Shown piece after piece: positions 37,871 to 48,780 of a stretch of DNA of 64,000 bases. Source of the stretch: Spirodela intermedia (Eukaryota > Streptophyta > Magnoliopsida > Alismatales > Araceae); contig LR746275.1 of NCBI GenBank assembly GCA_902729315.2, forward strand, positions 1,520,501 through 1,584,500. Reading direction: 5' to 3'. Numbering within the stretch: position 1 is the stretch's first letter; each line of letters begins with the position of its first letter. Under the pieces are notes generated by a model. The model saw only the letters and a list, made by a program, of their open reading frames with translations, searched no databases and had not been told where the DNA came from. The translations under genes were made by a program, and so were the position numbers.

Positions 37871-37875
37871 AACTC

Positions 37876-38290
37876 GCCACGTGGCAGAAATCCATTGGAG
37901 GGGCCCTGGGTCAACTCCCCACTGCGTGGCCGATTTCAGCGCAGAAGACGTAATTCCCCACAAGAAGGATGGAGGGCTGGGATCGATTCCCCGGGGGATA
38001 AGGAACCACATCTAGCCGTCCAATCTGCCGAGGCGGCTCCGTCTCGTGATATTGAACGGGGGCACGTGCGCCGTCTTACGACCAGGAACATTCCAGAATC
38101 TTTCCAAATGCAAATATCACGAAATGCTGACCAAATGAGACTCCCAAATTGAACCGCCGCCAACCAGGTGCGAGTATTCGATCGGCTGGTCTCCGCCACT
38201 ATTTTGTCCACGTGTCGTCACCAAACTGCTCTCTATCTCTCAGCGAACCACCTTCCGCCATGTGGCAGACCTACCCTCCTCTCGCTCTCG
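37876..38290 (+). promoter_or_regulatory. promoter region of the LNK2-like gene with three G-box cores
   Basis: CACGTG occurs at 37878 (inside the palindrome GCCACGTGGC), at 38063 and at 38209. All are 330-740 bp upstream of the LNK2-like start codon at 38618, in a GC-richer block that follows AT-rich spacer. G-boxes bind bHLH and bZIP light-signalling factors such as PIFs and HY5, which fits a light-induced, clock-regulated gene. A perfect evening element was not seen. Confidence 0.55.
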
Positions 38291-38617
38291 CTCTCTCTCT
38301 CTCTCCTGCCCTCTCCCACAAGTTGTCTGTTCCTTGTTCTTCCCCCAATTCCTCGCTCTGGGAGACCTCCATAAACTCTTCGCAGCGGCAATCTGGGGAC
38401 TCTTTTCTCGCTCCTGGGAGATTTCTCCGCTGTGGATCGGCGAGGACGTGAAGGTAGGGGTGCGCCGACGGCGTCGCCAACGTCCACGGCTTCTCGCGGG
38501 TTGGTTCTGCCGGCTCCTGGATCCCCTACGGCCACGTTTCTGAGATGTTAAAGACGGATCCCAGAGGGCTGGTGGGAACGGGCGCAGCAGGGTTGGGGAT
38601 CTTTCCCCGTTTTGAAG

Positions 38618-41600
38618 ATGTTTGATTGGAATGAAGACGAAGAGGCAAGTTGATTTTGTTTCAGTGATTTTCCTCCCGGAGTTTGATTTCCTGTTCTCAG
38701 TATATTGTTGATCGGGAAAGCAGAGGGAAGACGAGGAGACTTGTATATTCTCTCTGCTTGCGTATTATTCCGCATGGTTTGTTAGTTTATCGTTGTTATC
38801 TGCCCCGCAGGAAGGGAACAAGGCTTCAATAGCTAGATTTTCTGCTGGAGTCTTTTCTGTTCACCCTCTGAACTGTTCTATGCGTTTTTTCACTTGAAAT
38901 AACAGCGTACTCCGACTATCTTTAGAAAAATAAGAAGACAAGGGGGTTACAGCTGACAACATCATGTACGGTATTTAACTGAACACATCTGAAGAGAATA
39001 CCAATGGAGGTTATGCGCTTTTGAACAATCAAAAGACAGGAATCTGTGTAATATATGAGCCAAAGGGTAGTTTCCTGGTGGTCGTCTAACATATTAGGGG
39101 GGATTTTGAAAGGTACATATCCAGTTCCTTTATTAAAGCCAAAGCCCTCTGGTTTTTGAGTCGTCTGTTTGCGATTGTTGGAGCTGAGATGGGCCTTATG
39201 TGGTTATTCATTGGAGATACATATATACTAGACTCTTCACGGGTTTTATCGGTCTAGACGTCGAGAGAAACAGCCTTTTTTATCAAGTAAAGAATATTAA
39301 AATGTGTCGCATAATTTCAAAGGGGAAAAATAAGCTAAATATAATTAGGTTTGTTTTTATTCTCAAATAGCGAGGATTGAATTTTCTAGTTTAATGGAAA
39401 TATGAATGTGCAGAGGTAATCTTAACCTTTACATAGCTGTACAAAACACTAGTCCAAGAAAGGGTGGCCTATCAATATACATAATTGTGCACGGCACCAG
39501 ACAGCAGAGAAACACTTCGTTCTTTTTTTCCATCATTGGTTTGATAAATCGTTAATCAAGCACCAAGAATGAGTTTTTTGTTGATATTTATGCGAATCTT
39601 GTAAATTACATCCTGCTATACAAATAACACAACATTTTTTTTCACGATATACAGTTTGTCATATTTAGTATGCCTATTCATCTGTCTTGTCGAGAATTTA
39701 TTTGAAATTGGGATTGGGTTTGGTGTCTAGTCAAGAGAACTACCATTCATGTCACATGTGGATGCAAAATCTTATCAATATCTTGGTTTCTGAGAAAGTT
39801 TCGATCGCAAATAAGCTTGCTGATTGTTTTAGAACATTACATGCAAATAATTTCCCTTTTATAGTATTGAGTGGTTTTACTGAAAAATTTAGGACAACGT
39901 TCTCCCCAGGGCATGGACTAGTCACAGAAGGCTATCACATATATAATGCTTCATGACAGCTTACTGACAGACCAAACACCTCAACGTCTTTCTTAATGTT
40001 GGAATTTTATACTAAATCCTATAGATTTAATACATATTTTCAGAGAAGATTTGTATTGTGTATCAAGATGTCCAATTTTAGTCCAATTATTCATTTTGAG
40101 AATTCATTTTAATTGAATGAGTTATAATATAGTTATGGTTTTGGGTAAAGGTCAGTCCTTGAGGTACTTCCGTAAAGAGTGAGATCACCAATTATATCTT
40201 AACCTTTTATTTCTGAATTGACGCGGAAAATGTTGCATAGGGCCGAAAGATTCAGATGGACTAGATGGTGTCAGGCTGCTAACCTAGCCCTACTTGTCAC
40301 ATATCTCTAATATGTAGATGATAATTTTTTTTCTTGACAGTGAGCATCAGTATGTGCTCATCCTTCAGTTTTGTGATGACACTAGTGGACTTCACATGAA
40401 TTTTGTGAAAACCAAGATTGCGAGGGTGAACATTGACGGTTGAGAAGTTAGGACAAAAATGCCTACCGTGTTTCATTCATTAAGTGAAAAATCCCACAAT
40501 CACATTTTCTTTACATCATTTTTGATTTTTTTTGAGTGCGGAAATTTACAACATTGTCATGACTCCCTTCTTAACAATGTTTAAGTATCACTTTTGTAGT
40601 GTGCTTTCTTTATTGAGGTTATGTCTTTGAGCAGCGAAACATAGAGGGGCCTCTGCAACTGCTATTCTAAGACTTTTAGTTTGGGAATTTTCGTTTATAC
40701 TTCTTGAGGATATCATTCACTATGAATTTTCTAAATCAGTAAACGCTTGAGTAAAAATTCTCCAAAAATTGAATCAGACATTTAAAGCGGACCTGCTTGC
40801 ATAGTGTAAGACTTTATTATCTTTACAGTATGGTATCCAGTGTATCCTTTTACCATTTATCTTTCCTCAGGATCCTACAAGCATTCACTAAGTATTTGAA
40901 ATCAATAAAATCTAGAACTCCTAATGGAAGCAGGTGCACAGGATGGTATGATTCACACCAAGAGAGAAATATAAAGAGCGAATCAAGATTTTAGTACATC
41001 ATTATTATCATGAACCTCAGTTTGGCATGACTCAGTAAAGGATTCTTGGAAGTTGGGCGAAAAGACCGAGGGACTGTTACTGGAAGTGATCAAATAAAAC
41101 CATTAATAGGGGCTAAGAATGTGAGACATAAAGGTAGAACTGTACATATTTGTGCGTCTGGAGTATATGGTAGAACGTGCTATAGGCAAGGGACTTGAAG
41201 ACGCGGGACTCATTCTGGGAGCATTGCCCATAGAGAAATTGTTACTAATGCTTCGTTGGATAAGTTAAAGTGCCTAGTGTTGCAGTTGTTTCCTTCGTTG
41301 GAAGTTGTGATAGAAGAACAAATGCTTCAGCTTGAAATCGTCTCTGGAATACTTGCAGGAAGATCATTGGCTAATGGACGAGGCTAAAACATAACTATAG
41401 AACGCAGTGGATGATGAAAATTTAGCGTCATATAGGGCTATGTGAAATGACGGGAAGAAATGGCAATTAATGAACCATATGAAATTATGTGGTAATAGAT
41501 GTAGCCAAGGTGTTTGAAAGAGATGACTCACCATCACTAATGGAAGTTGAGTGAGCTAGCTGGGTCTGGTGGGCTTGAAGATGAGGATAATGAGAAAGAT

Positions 41601-44574
41601 AGGTTGTAGAGCTGGCAGTCTGTTGGGTCGTTCACTACATCTTTTATTAATTTGGAATGAACTGAAAGAAGGGACGAATGTGAGAATGTATGGGTGAATA
41701 AGCATAAATATTAGGAGTATCACCCTCAACACTTGGGAATTCCTTGGGTTACTCTGCAGGCATACACTTCTCTTAGCCATTCTATATTTCCCGTTTTGCT
41801 TAATTTCTACTTGTTACATAAATTCAATTGCGTTATATATTTATTTAGCTTTTATTGTTATGAGTCCGTCAATGCAACTCTTTCTCTTACTTGCCTTGAT
41901 ATGCGTGTTCATTAATGGACCAAACATCAACAACTAATATCTGAGTTGTATCCGCCATAAACATTCATCTTGAACGGATTTCTCACCCTAAAACGCAGTA
42001 ATATATTCATTATTTTCCCATTATAATGCTTTTCATGTGGGTTTCCCATTATTTTCCGAGTTAAAGTATGAACTATGTCTAATTTATCAATCATTCCACC
42101 CTACTCTTGGGATGGTCCAGGTGAGGGACACAATATGGGGAGTGCTGAATGAGACTGAAGACCATATTGTGCCTTATCCCAAGGAAAGCGAGTGCGACTC
42201 CCCCTCCGCGCTCACTGAATACTCCAAGAAGCAGAGGCATGAGCAAACCAGCGCCAATTTAATCATCTCGGACCAGGGGAAGTCCGACTCCAAGAATGAC
42301 TTCCCAGGCTCCTCCGGCCTTGAAGGGAACTCTGACTTCGATACACATGAAGAACTTTCTGCTTCAAGATTTGACATGGATTCATGGCCCGACCTGCCCT
42401 CTCTGAATACAGCATTCAGCAAGGGATTCATCGAGAGAAATCATCTGCACCCCATGTCTTCAAAGTTCATCAGCGAGTGCACCGGGTCAACCCCCATGGT
42501 GACGGCGCCAGAGAATATTGTCACCGAGCTCTATGACGCCGACACTGCCATTGCTGAAAGCAAGGACGCTTCTCTCAAGGACCCGTGCAGCTTGCCGGTT
42601 GGCAGTGACCGGGACATGTTCATCAACGGCCATGAACACAAGGAAAGTGACAGCTTTCTTGACTGCGACTGGGGTAACATTGCAGACTTTGATGATTTTG
42701 ATAGAATCTTCAGGTAACACATGCGCTGGTTCGACATTATGTTGCCTTATTTTGATGGTCTGTTTCCCTGTTCTCTTACCTCGCCAGAGATTTCTGTGGT
42801 ATAAATGTGACGCCTCTCCCCCTATGGTTTCTCCCTGACATATTATCCTCACAAGTGACATTTTGCAGAAATGATGATTCCCTTTTCGGCCATGAGATGA
42901 TCAGTCATGCAGATGAAATCCTCTCGCCCTCTGCCGACGGAGATAATTCAGTCACACCCTCTTTCGCTATCTCTGTGAGTTTTCCAATTCACATCCAGAT
43001 TAAGAAACCCAGTTCATGTCATATTCTTGGGAGATGTAACAGAGGGACCGTCCCTGTGCCTCCAGGATATGCGAGGGAGGAAGAACAGTAGCAGTGAGAG
43101 GGAATCCTCAATGAGCCAGGCGGATGAACAGCCTGCAACAGGAGGAGCACCAAAATCCTTGGAGGATGATGATGTAATGCTGTCCATTGGTTGAAAGAAT
43201 AGTTCTTGTAGTCTTCCCCTCTCGATGATTAACTACCATGGTTTCAGCAGGTGGGAGAGAATAATGTCGCCCCCGGTGAGCAGGCCATGGGCCCATCGCA
43301 GCTCATCATCGATAACTGCTCTCTCTCTACCGACAAGGTACTTTCTCTCTCTACCCATCTTCTCCCCTGCGTTTCTCCCGTCACCTGGGAAGTGAGGATC
43401 ATGACGGGTACTGAGAACTGCAATCATGGTTGATCTTCCTGTGTGTTTCTCTCTCTGGCGATAGCAGACGGATAGGCTGAAGAAGTCATCAAAGTCTCGG
43501 AGGAAGACGGAGGAGAAGACCAGAATGGGCTCCCCGCAGAAGCTGAGCGGCACTCAGCAATTCGAAGGTGTAAAAATGGCGGGGTCGTTTAAATCTCCGT
43601 CACAGTCCATCTTCCATGGGGAAGACGATGGCTCGGGCTACACCGGGATCTTCCCCGCCGCCGGCAAGTTCTTCCGTCCATCCTTCGAGTACCCCATCCA
43701 CGCCTTCCCCACAGTGCCGGTACTATCGGCGGCGCCCCCGGCAAGGAAGCAGAGCCAGCCCGCCGGCGAGAGCCCTAGGGCTTACCAGGCCTCCTCGAAG
43801 CTGGCGATGACGCCGCAGGAGAAGATCGAGAAGCTGAGGAGGCGGCAGCAGATGCAGGCGATGCTCGCCATCCAGCAGCAGCAGCAGCAGCTCGAGCAGA
43901 AGAGCACCTCGACGGAGATGTCCGCCACTCAGATCAGCTCTCAGCAGAATCAGAGCCTCGCCGCCGCCGATGAGGCCGCGAAATTGATCTCTTCCTCGGA
44001 GCTCAGCCTCCCAACGGAAGGGGAGGAGCTGCAGAATTCCGTCCTCATCGATGACTCCCTCGGGGAGACGATTTTCTACCAGCTTCGAGACGCCATCGGG
44101 AAGGTGATACCTCCTTTGCTTTCCTCTCCTCTCCTCTCCTCTCCCGCAGATTGATTGTTTCTCGTACAGGATCGATCAAGATCGACTCTTCTTCTTCTTC
44201 TTCTTCTTCTTCCTCAGCTGGACGTCGGAGTGAGATTATGCATACGGGATAGCTTGTTCCGATTGGCGAAGAGCGCGGTGGAGAGGCACAACGCCGGCGA
44301 CAGGAGCAGCACCAACAAGAGCAGCAGAGACGAGGAGGAAGAAGGTCCGATCAGTGAAGTACCAGGCAGTCGCAAGAGGTCGACAACGAAGAAGCTCCCC
44401 CCCACAGAGACCGGCACAAACCCTATCGACCGCATCGTCGCCCACCTCCTCTTCCACTGGCCCTCGCCGGAGCCGGGTGCCAGGCTGCCGGTCAAGGACG
44501 AGGCGCCGCCGTCGCCATCGCCGAGCTTCCCCGGTGAGCAGCGACCTTCTTCTTCTTCTACTGTGTACCAGTAG
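38618..44574 (+). CDS. LNK2: LNK2-like night light-inducible and clock-regulated protein (seven coding exons)
   Basis: Exons 38618-38644, 42121-42713, 42869-42974, 43066-43173, 43251-43337, 43468-44103 and 44218-44574 join in phase to about 637 residues. The start MFDWNEDEE-VRDTIWG and the following EDHIVPYPKE match the N-terminus of LNK2. Next come SWPDLPS, an acidic SFLDCDWGNIADFDDFDRIF-RNDDSLFG box, then MTPQEKIEKLRRRQQMQAML with a glutamine run. The C-terminal block is LDVGVRLCIRDSLFRLAKSA, followed by NPIDRIVAHLLFH. In Arabidopsis LNK proteins bind RVE8/RVE4 MYB factors and co-activate evening clock genes; the same nuclear role is inferred. The first coding exon has only nine codons and is followed by a 3.5 kb intron with a GC donor (GAG|GCAAGT). 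The acceptors of exons 5 and 6 are NAGNAG sites. LNK2 rather than LNK1 is chosen on the MFDWN start; this is fairly but not fully certain. Confidence 0.88.
38645..42120 (+). other. LNK2-like intron 1 (3.5 kb, GC-AG)
   Basis: Runs from the GCAAGT donor at 38645 to TCCAG at 42120. The content is AT-rich with frames broken by stops; open frames at 39687-39956 and 41556-41780 have no recognisable domain. No transposon termini were identified. Confidence 0.65.
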
Positions 44575-44740
44575 ACCTCTCGCTAAATTGGGCTCGCCCC
44601 TCCATGATTGGATGGATTCCAGGTTCAAAGATGCAGCCCAACCCCCCAAGTGAAGAAATCTCAAACGACAAACCAGAGAGAGAAGATCAGCCGGAGACGC
44701 TAGAGAGAGGCGCCTAAAGGTCTCCTTTGCCTTATATAAC

Positions 44741-44777
<37 letters not shown>

Positions 44778-45355
44778 CTCTCTTTCTTTTCTCTATAGAC
44801 CCGTGAAAACGGGTTGCTGTTGATGAGTTTGTTTTCCTTCTCAGCGTCTGCCATTGTGGATATCTGAAGCGGAGGAGCTCTCCCCCCTTCTCTCTCTCTC
44901 TCTTCCACGTCCTTTCTCTTGGAGCAGCAACTGCGGCGGCCAAAATTTGTGTCTTTCTTATGTTGTTCAGTAAAAAAGTCTGCCTTTTGTGTGACGACGG
45001 GCTTACTACTTACTACTCGAAAGACCCCTCAACCACACACACACACACTCACTCTCTCTCCCTCTCTCTCTCTCTATCTCTAATTATCTGGCTTGGAGGC
45101 TCTCTGTTAAATGATATCTTCTCTGTGTTCTGCGTTTTGACTGCTGCAGCCAGGGTGTTCTTGCCGAGCTCCGCTCGCCAACGGGCCGCCGCGGCAGCGT
45201 CGTCCTGGTAAGACTCGTCCTCGAGCTGTCCACTGATTGTTCTTGGGATTTTCTTCCGACCGGTTTTAGAAATCTCTGTATTTTCTGTGTTTGGAGAGAT
45301 CTTATTCGATAAAATAATTGGTTTATTTGATCGAGGGTTTTGGAGAAGGTTACGG
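44575..45355. other. 3' flank of LNK2-like gene, CT-rich
   Basis: Contains a (CT)n run at about 44741-44772 and a CA/CT run near 45034-45077. It probably includes the LNK2 3' untranslated region. No gene was recognised. Confidence 0.5.
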
Positions 45356-45960
45356 GGCAGTAGAAATCTTGCTCTGCTTCGGTTTCTCACTCTAGGTTCC
45401 TCGCCCCCCGCCCCCCTTCTTCCTCTCTTTGCCCCTCGCTCTCTGCATTCTTGGTGATGATGTTGTCGTTCTCCTTCCCCATCTTGCGTTGCAGTGAAGG
45501 ATCGTACAGTTTCTCTCTCTAGATTTCCCCCACATTCTCTCTCTCTCTCTCATGCAGTAGAAAGTCAGCTTTGCTTCGGTTTCTCTCTCTAGCTCATCCC
45601 CCTTACTCTCTCTCGCTCTCGCTTTCTGCACTCTTCGTGACTATATTGTCCTCCTTCCCCATCTTTGATTATCGCCGAGGATCGTACAGTTTCTCTCTCT
45701 GTCTCGCCCACTTATGATTAGAGTGGTCTACCCTTTCTCTCTCCTCTCTAGCTTATTATGTTGTACGTACGGATCGTACTCTCTCCTCTCTTGGTCTCTC
45801 CCTCTCCAGCTTTTACTGAGCCCTACCATTTCTCTCTCTAGGTCGTCTCCTCCATCTCTCTCTTTGCATTCTTAATGCCAAGGTAGAATTTACTTCTCTC
45901 TCCGTCTTTTCTTTTTCAAGGATCGTACCGCTTCTCTCTCTAGCATTCCGGTTCGCCCCA
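45356..45960. repeat. pyrimidine-rich tandem repeat keyed by GGATCGTAC
   Basis: A unit starting GCAGTAGAAA at 45357 recurs at 45555 (198 bp), both running through a GCTTCGGTTTCTC match, then TCCTTCCCCATCTT, then GGATCGTACAGTTTCTCTCT. The word GGATCGTAC occurs at 45499, 45679, 45771 and 45920, so partial units follow. The background is CT-rich. Non-coding. Confidence 0.8.
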
Positions 45961-48200
45961 TCTCTCTCTCTCTCTCCCCTGTATAAAGATACGATGATAA
46001 GAACCAAACCCCGGCGGAGCATATTTACAGATTTACCTTTATCTACGCAAAATTATGAAAACGCACTCTAACACAAACTATTCCCAACGTCTGAGTTCTG
46101 TAGTGATTGTCAACGCTGCCACACGGCAAGAGATGGGTTAGGGATGCCAATCATCATGTCTCATTAGGTGGGCCTGATGCCCGCTTCTCATCGGATAATT
46201 ACGTTTAGGTCCTTAAGAATCTTAAATTTAGCGATAAGTTTCTCTTCTTTAATTTATTATTATACGACTTTTGTAAATTCCTCAAAATGCGGTTGAGTTA
46301 ATCGAGAAGAATATTCGAAAAAAGGTTTTACCCCTATTTTAGGAAATCCTGTTATTTTTTTAAAAGGCAACAATACATTTATAGAGGTAACAGAAAATAT
46401 GAGTACTTAAACAAATAATAGCCTTGTATGCTAAAAAAACAATCTATAGATAGTAATCTCATTTATTAGGTGTCCATAAATAATATTTTTAATTAAATAT
46501 CAAATTTAAGATGATAAATTATCTATTACTAATGTACAATTCATCAATTATGTTCTGAAAAAATAGGTATTGCATGCCATTTTCACTATTATCATTTTTT
46601 CCTTTAAAAAAAACTTACAAAATATATATTAACCGTATTTTATTATGATATATTTGTCATAAATATCTTCTGAAGAATGGCATATTGATATAAATGCTCC
46701 CAATAATTCCCCCCTATTTCCTACCGCTTCTTAACACCCCTTCCCTCACGCCCATTACATAAAAAAATAAAAAAATACGAAATTAAATTATTTATCATTT
46801 TATTTTTAATATTGAGGTATTTTCCCATAATGGGATGAGTGTGAAATTATAATATATTACGACTTAACAGGGATAAATACCAAATGATAGTATAATTTAT
46901 AAATAAACTAAAATATCATTAATGGTAAAAGACATAAGATTTTCTCTTCATTGGTATTTAAAGAACCATATGATTCATAAAATGTATCCATTATAAATAT
47001 TACTTTGTATCATAACAAGGTTTATCGAGTAATTTTGACTATGTAATGAGAAATAGACTTTAACCTTGAAATCTTAGGTTTTCAACTATAACAAGCACAA
47101 TCTACCATAGTTAAAAATTCAGTCATTATTATACATGGTCTAGGTGAATTACATTTTTCTAAGAAAAATTAAAGTTTACATAAGTTATTAGTTGAATTTT
47201 AATAATTTACACAATGATAAGCAATCAATCATAGTTAAACAAAAATCAAGTGTTATAACATATACTTAGTGATTATCCAAGTCTCTTTCATCATAGAAGG
47301 GGGGGGGGGGGAAGGAGAACCAAAGAAGAGGATAAGAAAGATTTCTAGCAATAGTCGGCACACATTCCCACTCCACTTGGAGTGGTCCCAATTGTGCTGG
47401 AGCTCAACCCTATTCTAGACAAAATAAAAACTTTCTCGTGCCCATTTTTATCCCTTAACTATTTATAGTATAGGATTATGGGGGTGAAGGGGACTAGAGC
47501 CCACGGCCCATCAGTCCATTAGTCCCCATGTGTCCTATAGTTTATTGACTAATTTTGATTGTGAAATGAAAAAATAAATCCCTAAAATTCACTGTAAGCT
47601 TGAAATCTTATGATTTTCAATTATAATAATCACAAATTCAACACACTATTATACTAGAGTTGAGGTGAATTACATTGTTCAAAGAAAAAAATAAATTTTA
47701 TCATAGTTAGTAATTGAATTTTCATAAGTTACACAATAATAGGCAGTCGATGATAGTTAAATATGAATGAGGTGTTATCACATATACATCATGATTATAA
47801 TTTTTGGTTAATATTTTTATGTGTTACTTTATGTAGTAACTTATTATTGACTTCAAATTAAAGCCATAATATTTGTTATTGACTTAGGGTTTAATTTTAA
47901 TTTATGTTCAGTATGAATATGGAATGATGATATACGATCAATTTAAATTCCATTGGAAACCATATATTTCAATATGGTGAACCTTTGAAATCCATTTTTT
48001 TAATAAAATTAATGTTAGTTACCTTTATTTGAGCACAAATATTGCATATCATGGAAGAGTTAACTATTTTAATTCAATAAACTTTAGAGCTTTCAAATTT
48101 TAACTTATTTTTTTTTTTAATTTTCATGTGTTTTTTTTTTCTTCAGACAAAATACTAGCCCCTCGACCTCCCTGGGTTTCTTTTTTCTATGATTGTGCCT
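45961..48200. other. AT-rich intergenic spacer
   Basis: Stops in all frames throughout. A G12 homopolymer lies at about 47299-47310. Two passages near 47035-47280 and 47540-47800 look alike (TTTTGACTATGTAATGAGAAA against TTTTGATTGTGAAATGAAAAA, then TTTCAACTATAACAAGCACAA against TTTCAATTATAATAATCACAA, then a GGTGAATTACATT match), a diverged direct duplication about 510-520 bp apart. No gene was seen. Confidence 0.55.
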
Positions 48201-48217
48201 CGAAATCTACCTAGGTA

Positions 48218-48299
48218 GTAAATGGGCCTAGCCCAATAATTTTGTGGGCCACCAGGAAACAAGGAAGCCCATCTTCCATTACAAAGAGCCCATTACAAT
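48218..48299 (+). promoter_or_regulatory. site II (TGGGCC-type) elements upstream of the 86-aa protein gene
   Basis: ATGGGCCTAGCCCAAT at about 48222 and TGTGGGCC at about 48244 give three site II cores within 30 bases; further AGCCCAT words lie near 48268 and 48288. They sit directly before a long CT tract and about 500 bp before the start codon at 48781. Confidence 0.5.
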
Positions 48300-48303
48300 T
48301 TGC

Positions 48304-48305
48304 CC

Positions 48306-48399
<94 letters not shown>
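48304..48399. repeat. (CT)n microsatellite, ~96 bp
   Basis: Almost perfect CT dinucleotide run between the site II cluster and the probable 5' leader of the 86-aa protein gene. Such tracts can act as GAGA-type promoter elements, but that is inference. Confidence 0.97.
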
Positions 48400-48403
<4 letters not shown>

Positions 48404-48780
48404 TCTCTTCCCCTGTCTAAAGTTAGTCCTAGCTCATGAAGCTGTTGGAGGGGAATCAAAGTGCTTCCGTTGCTGGTTTCCTGGGGGTGGGAGGGATTGG
48501 TTCGTTCTCTGTGGGGGTTGGAAGGGTTCTGTCGCTTCATGAATTCCTCAGCTTGGTATTAATAGATTTTGAGCTCTTATCGGGGAGTAGAGTGTTCGGG
48601 AGGGCTAGCATTTGCTGGATTTGATTTGGACCATCGCCGCTTCAGTTGATCTATTGGTCGATACAGATTCCAGCGTTCATCTGGAGTTTCTGAGGAATAT
48701 TTTCGGGTGAATACAATTCGAGTGTGATTTCGCCGGTCGATTCATTCAGGTCGTCATCGTGTGATTTTTCACAAGGGAGA

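Noticed and set aside
44236-44943. 235-codon minus-strand frame over the LNK2 last exon
   Set aside because: Arg/Glu-rich shadow and GA-tract translation; the plus strand carries conserved LNK motifs.
48211-48540. Minus-strand frame with a long Arg-Glu repeat
   Set aside because: Translation of the CT/GA microsatellite only.
48436-48624. Short plus-strand frame starting MKLLEGNQSAS as a possible gene
   Set aside because: Lies in the probable 5' leader of the 86-aa gene, has no recognised similarity and no splice link; could at best be a uORF.
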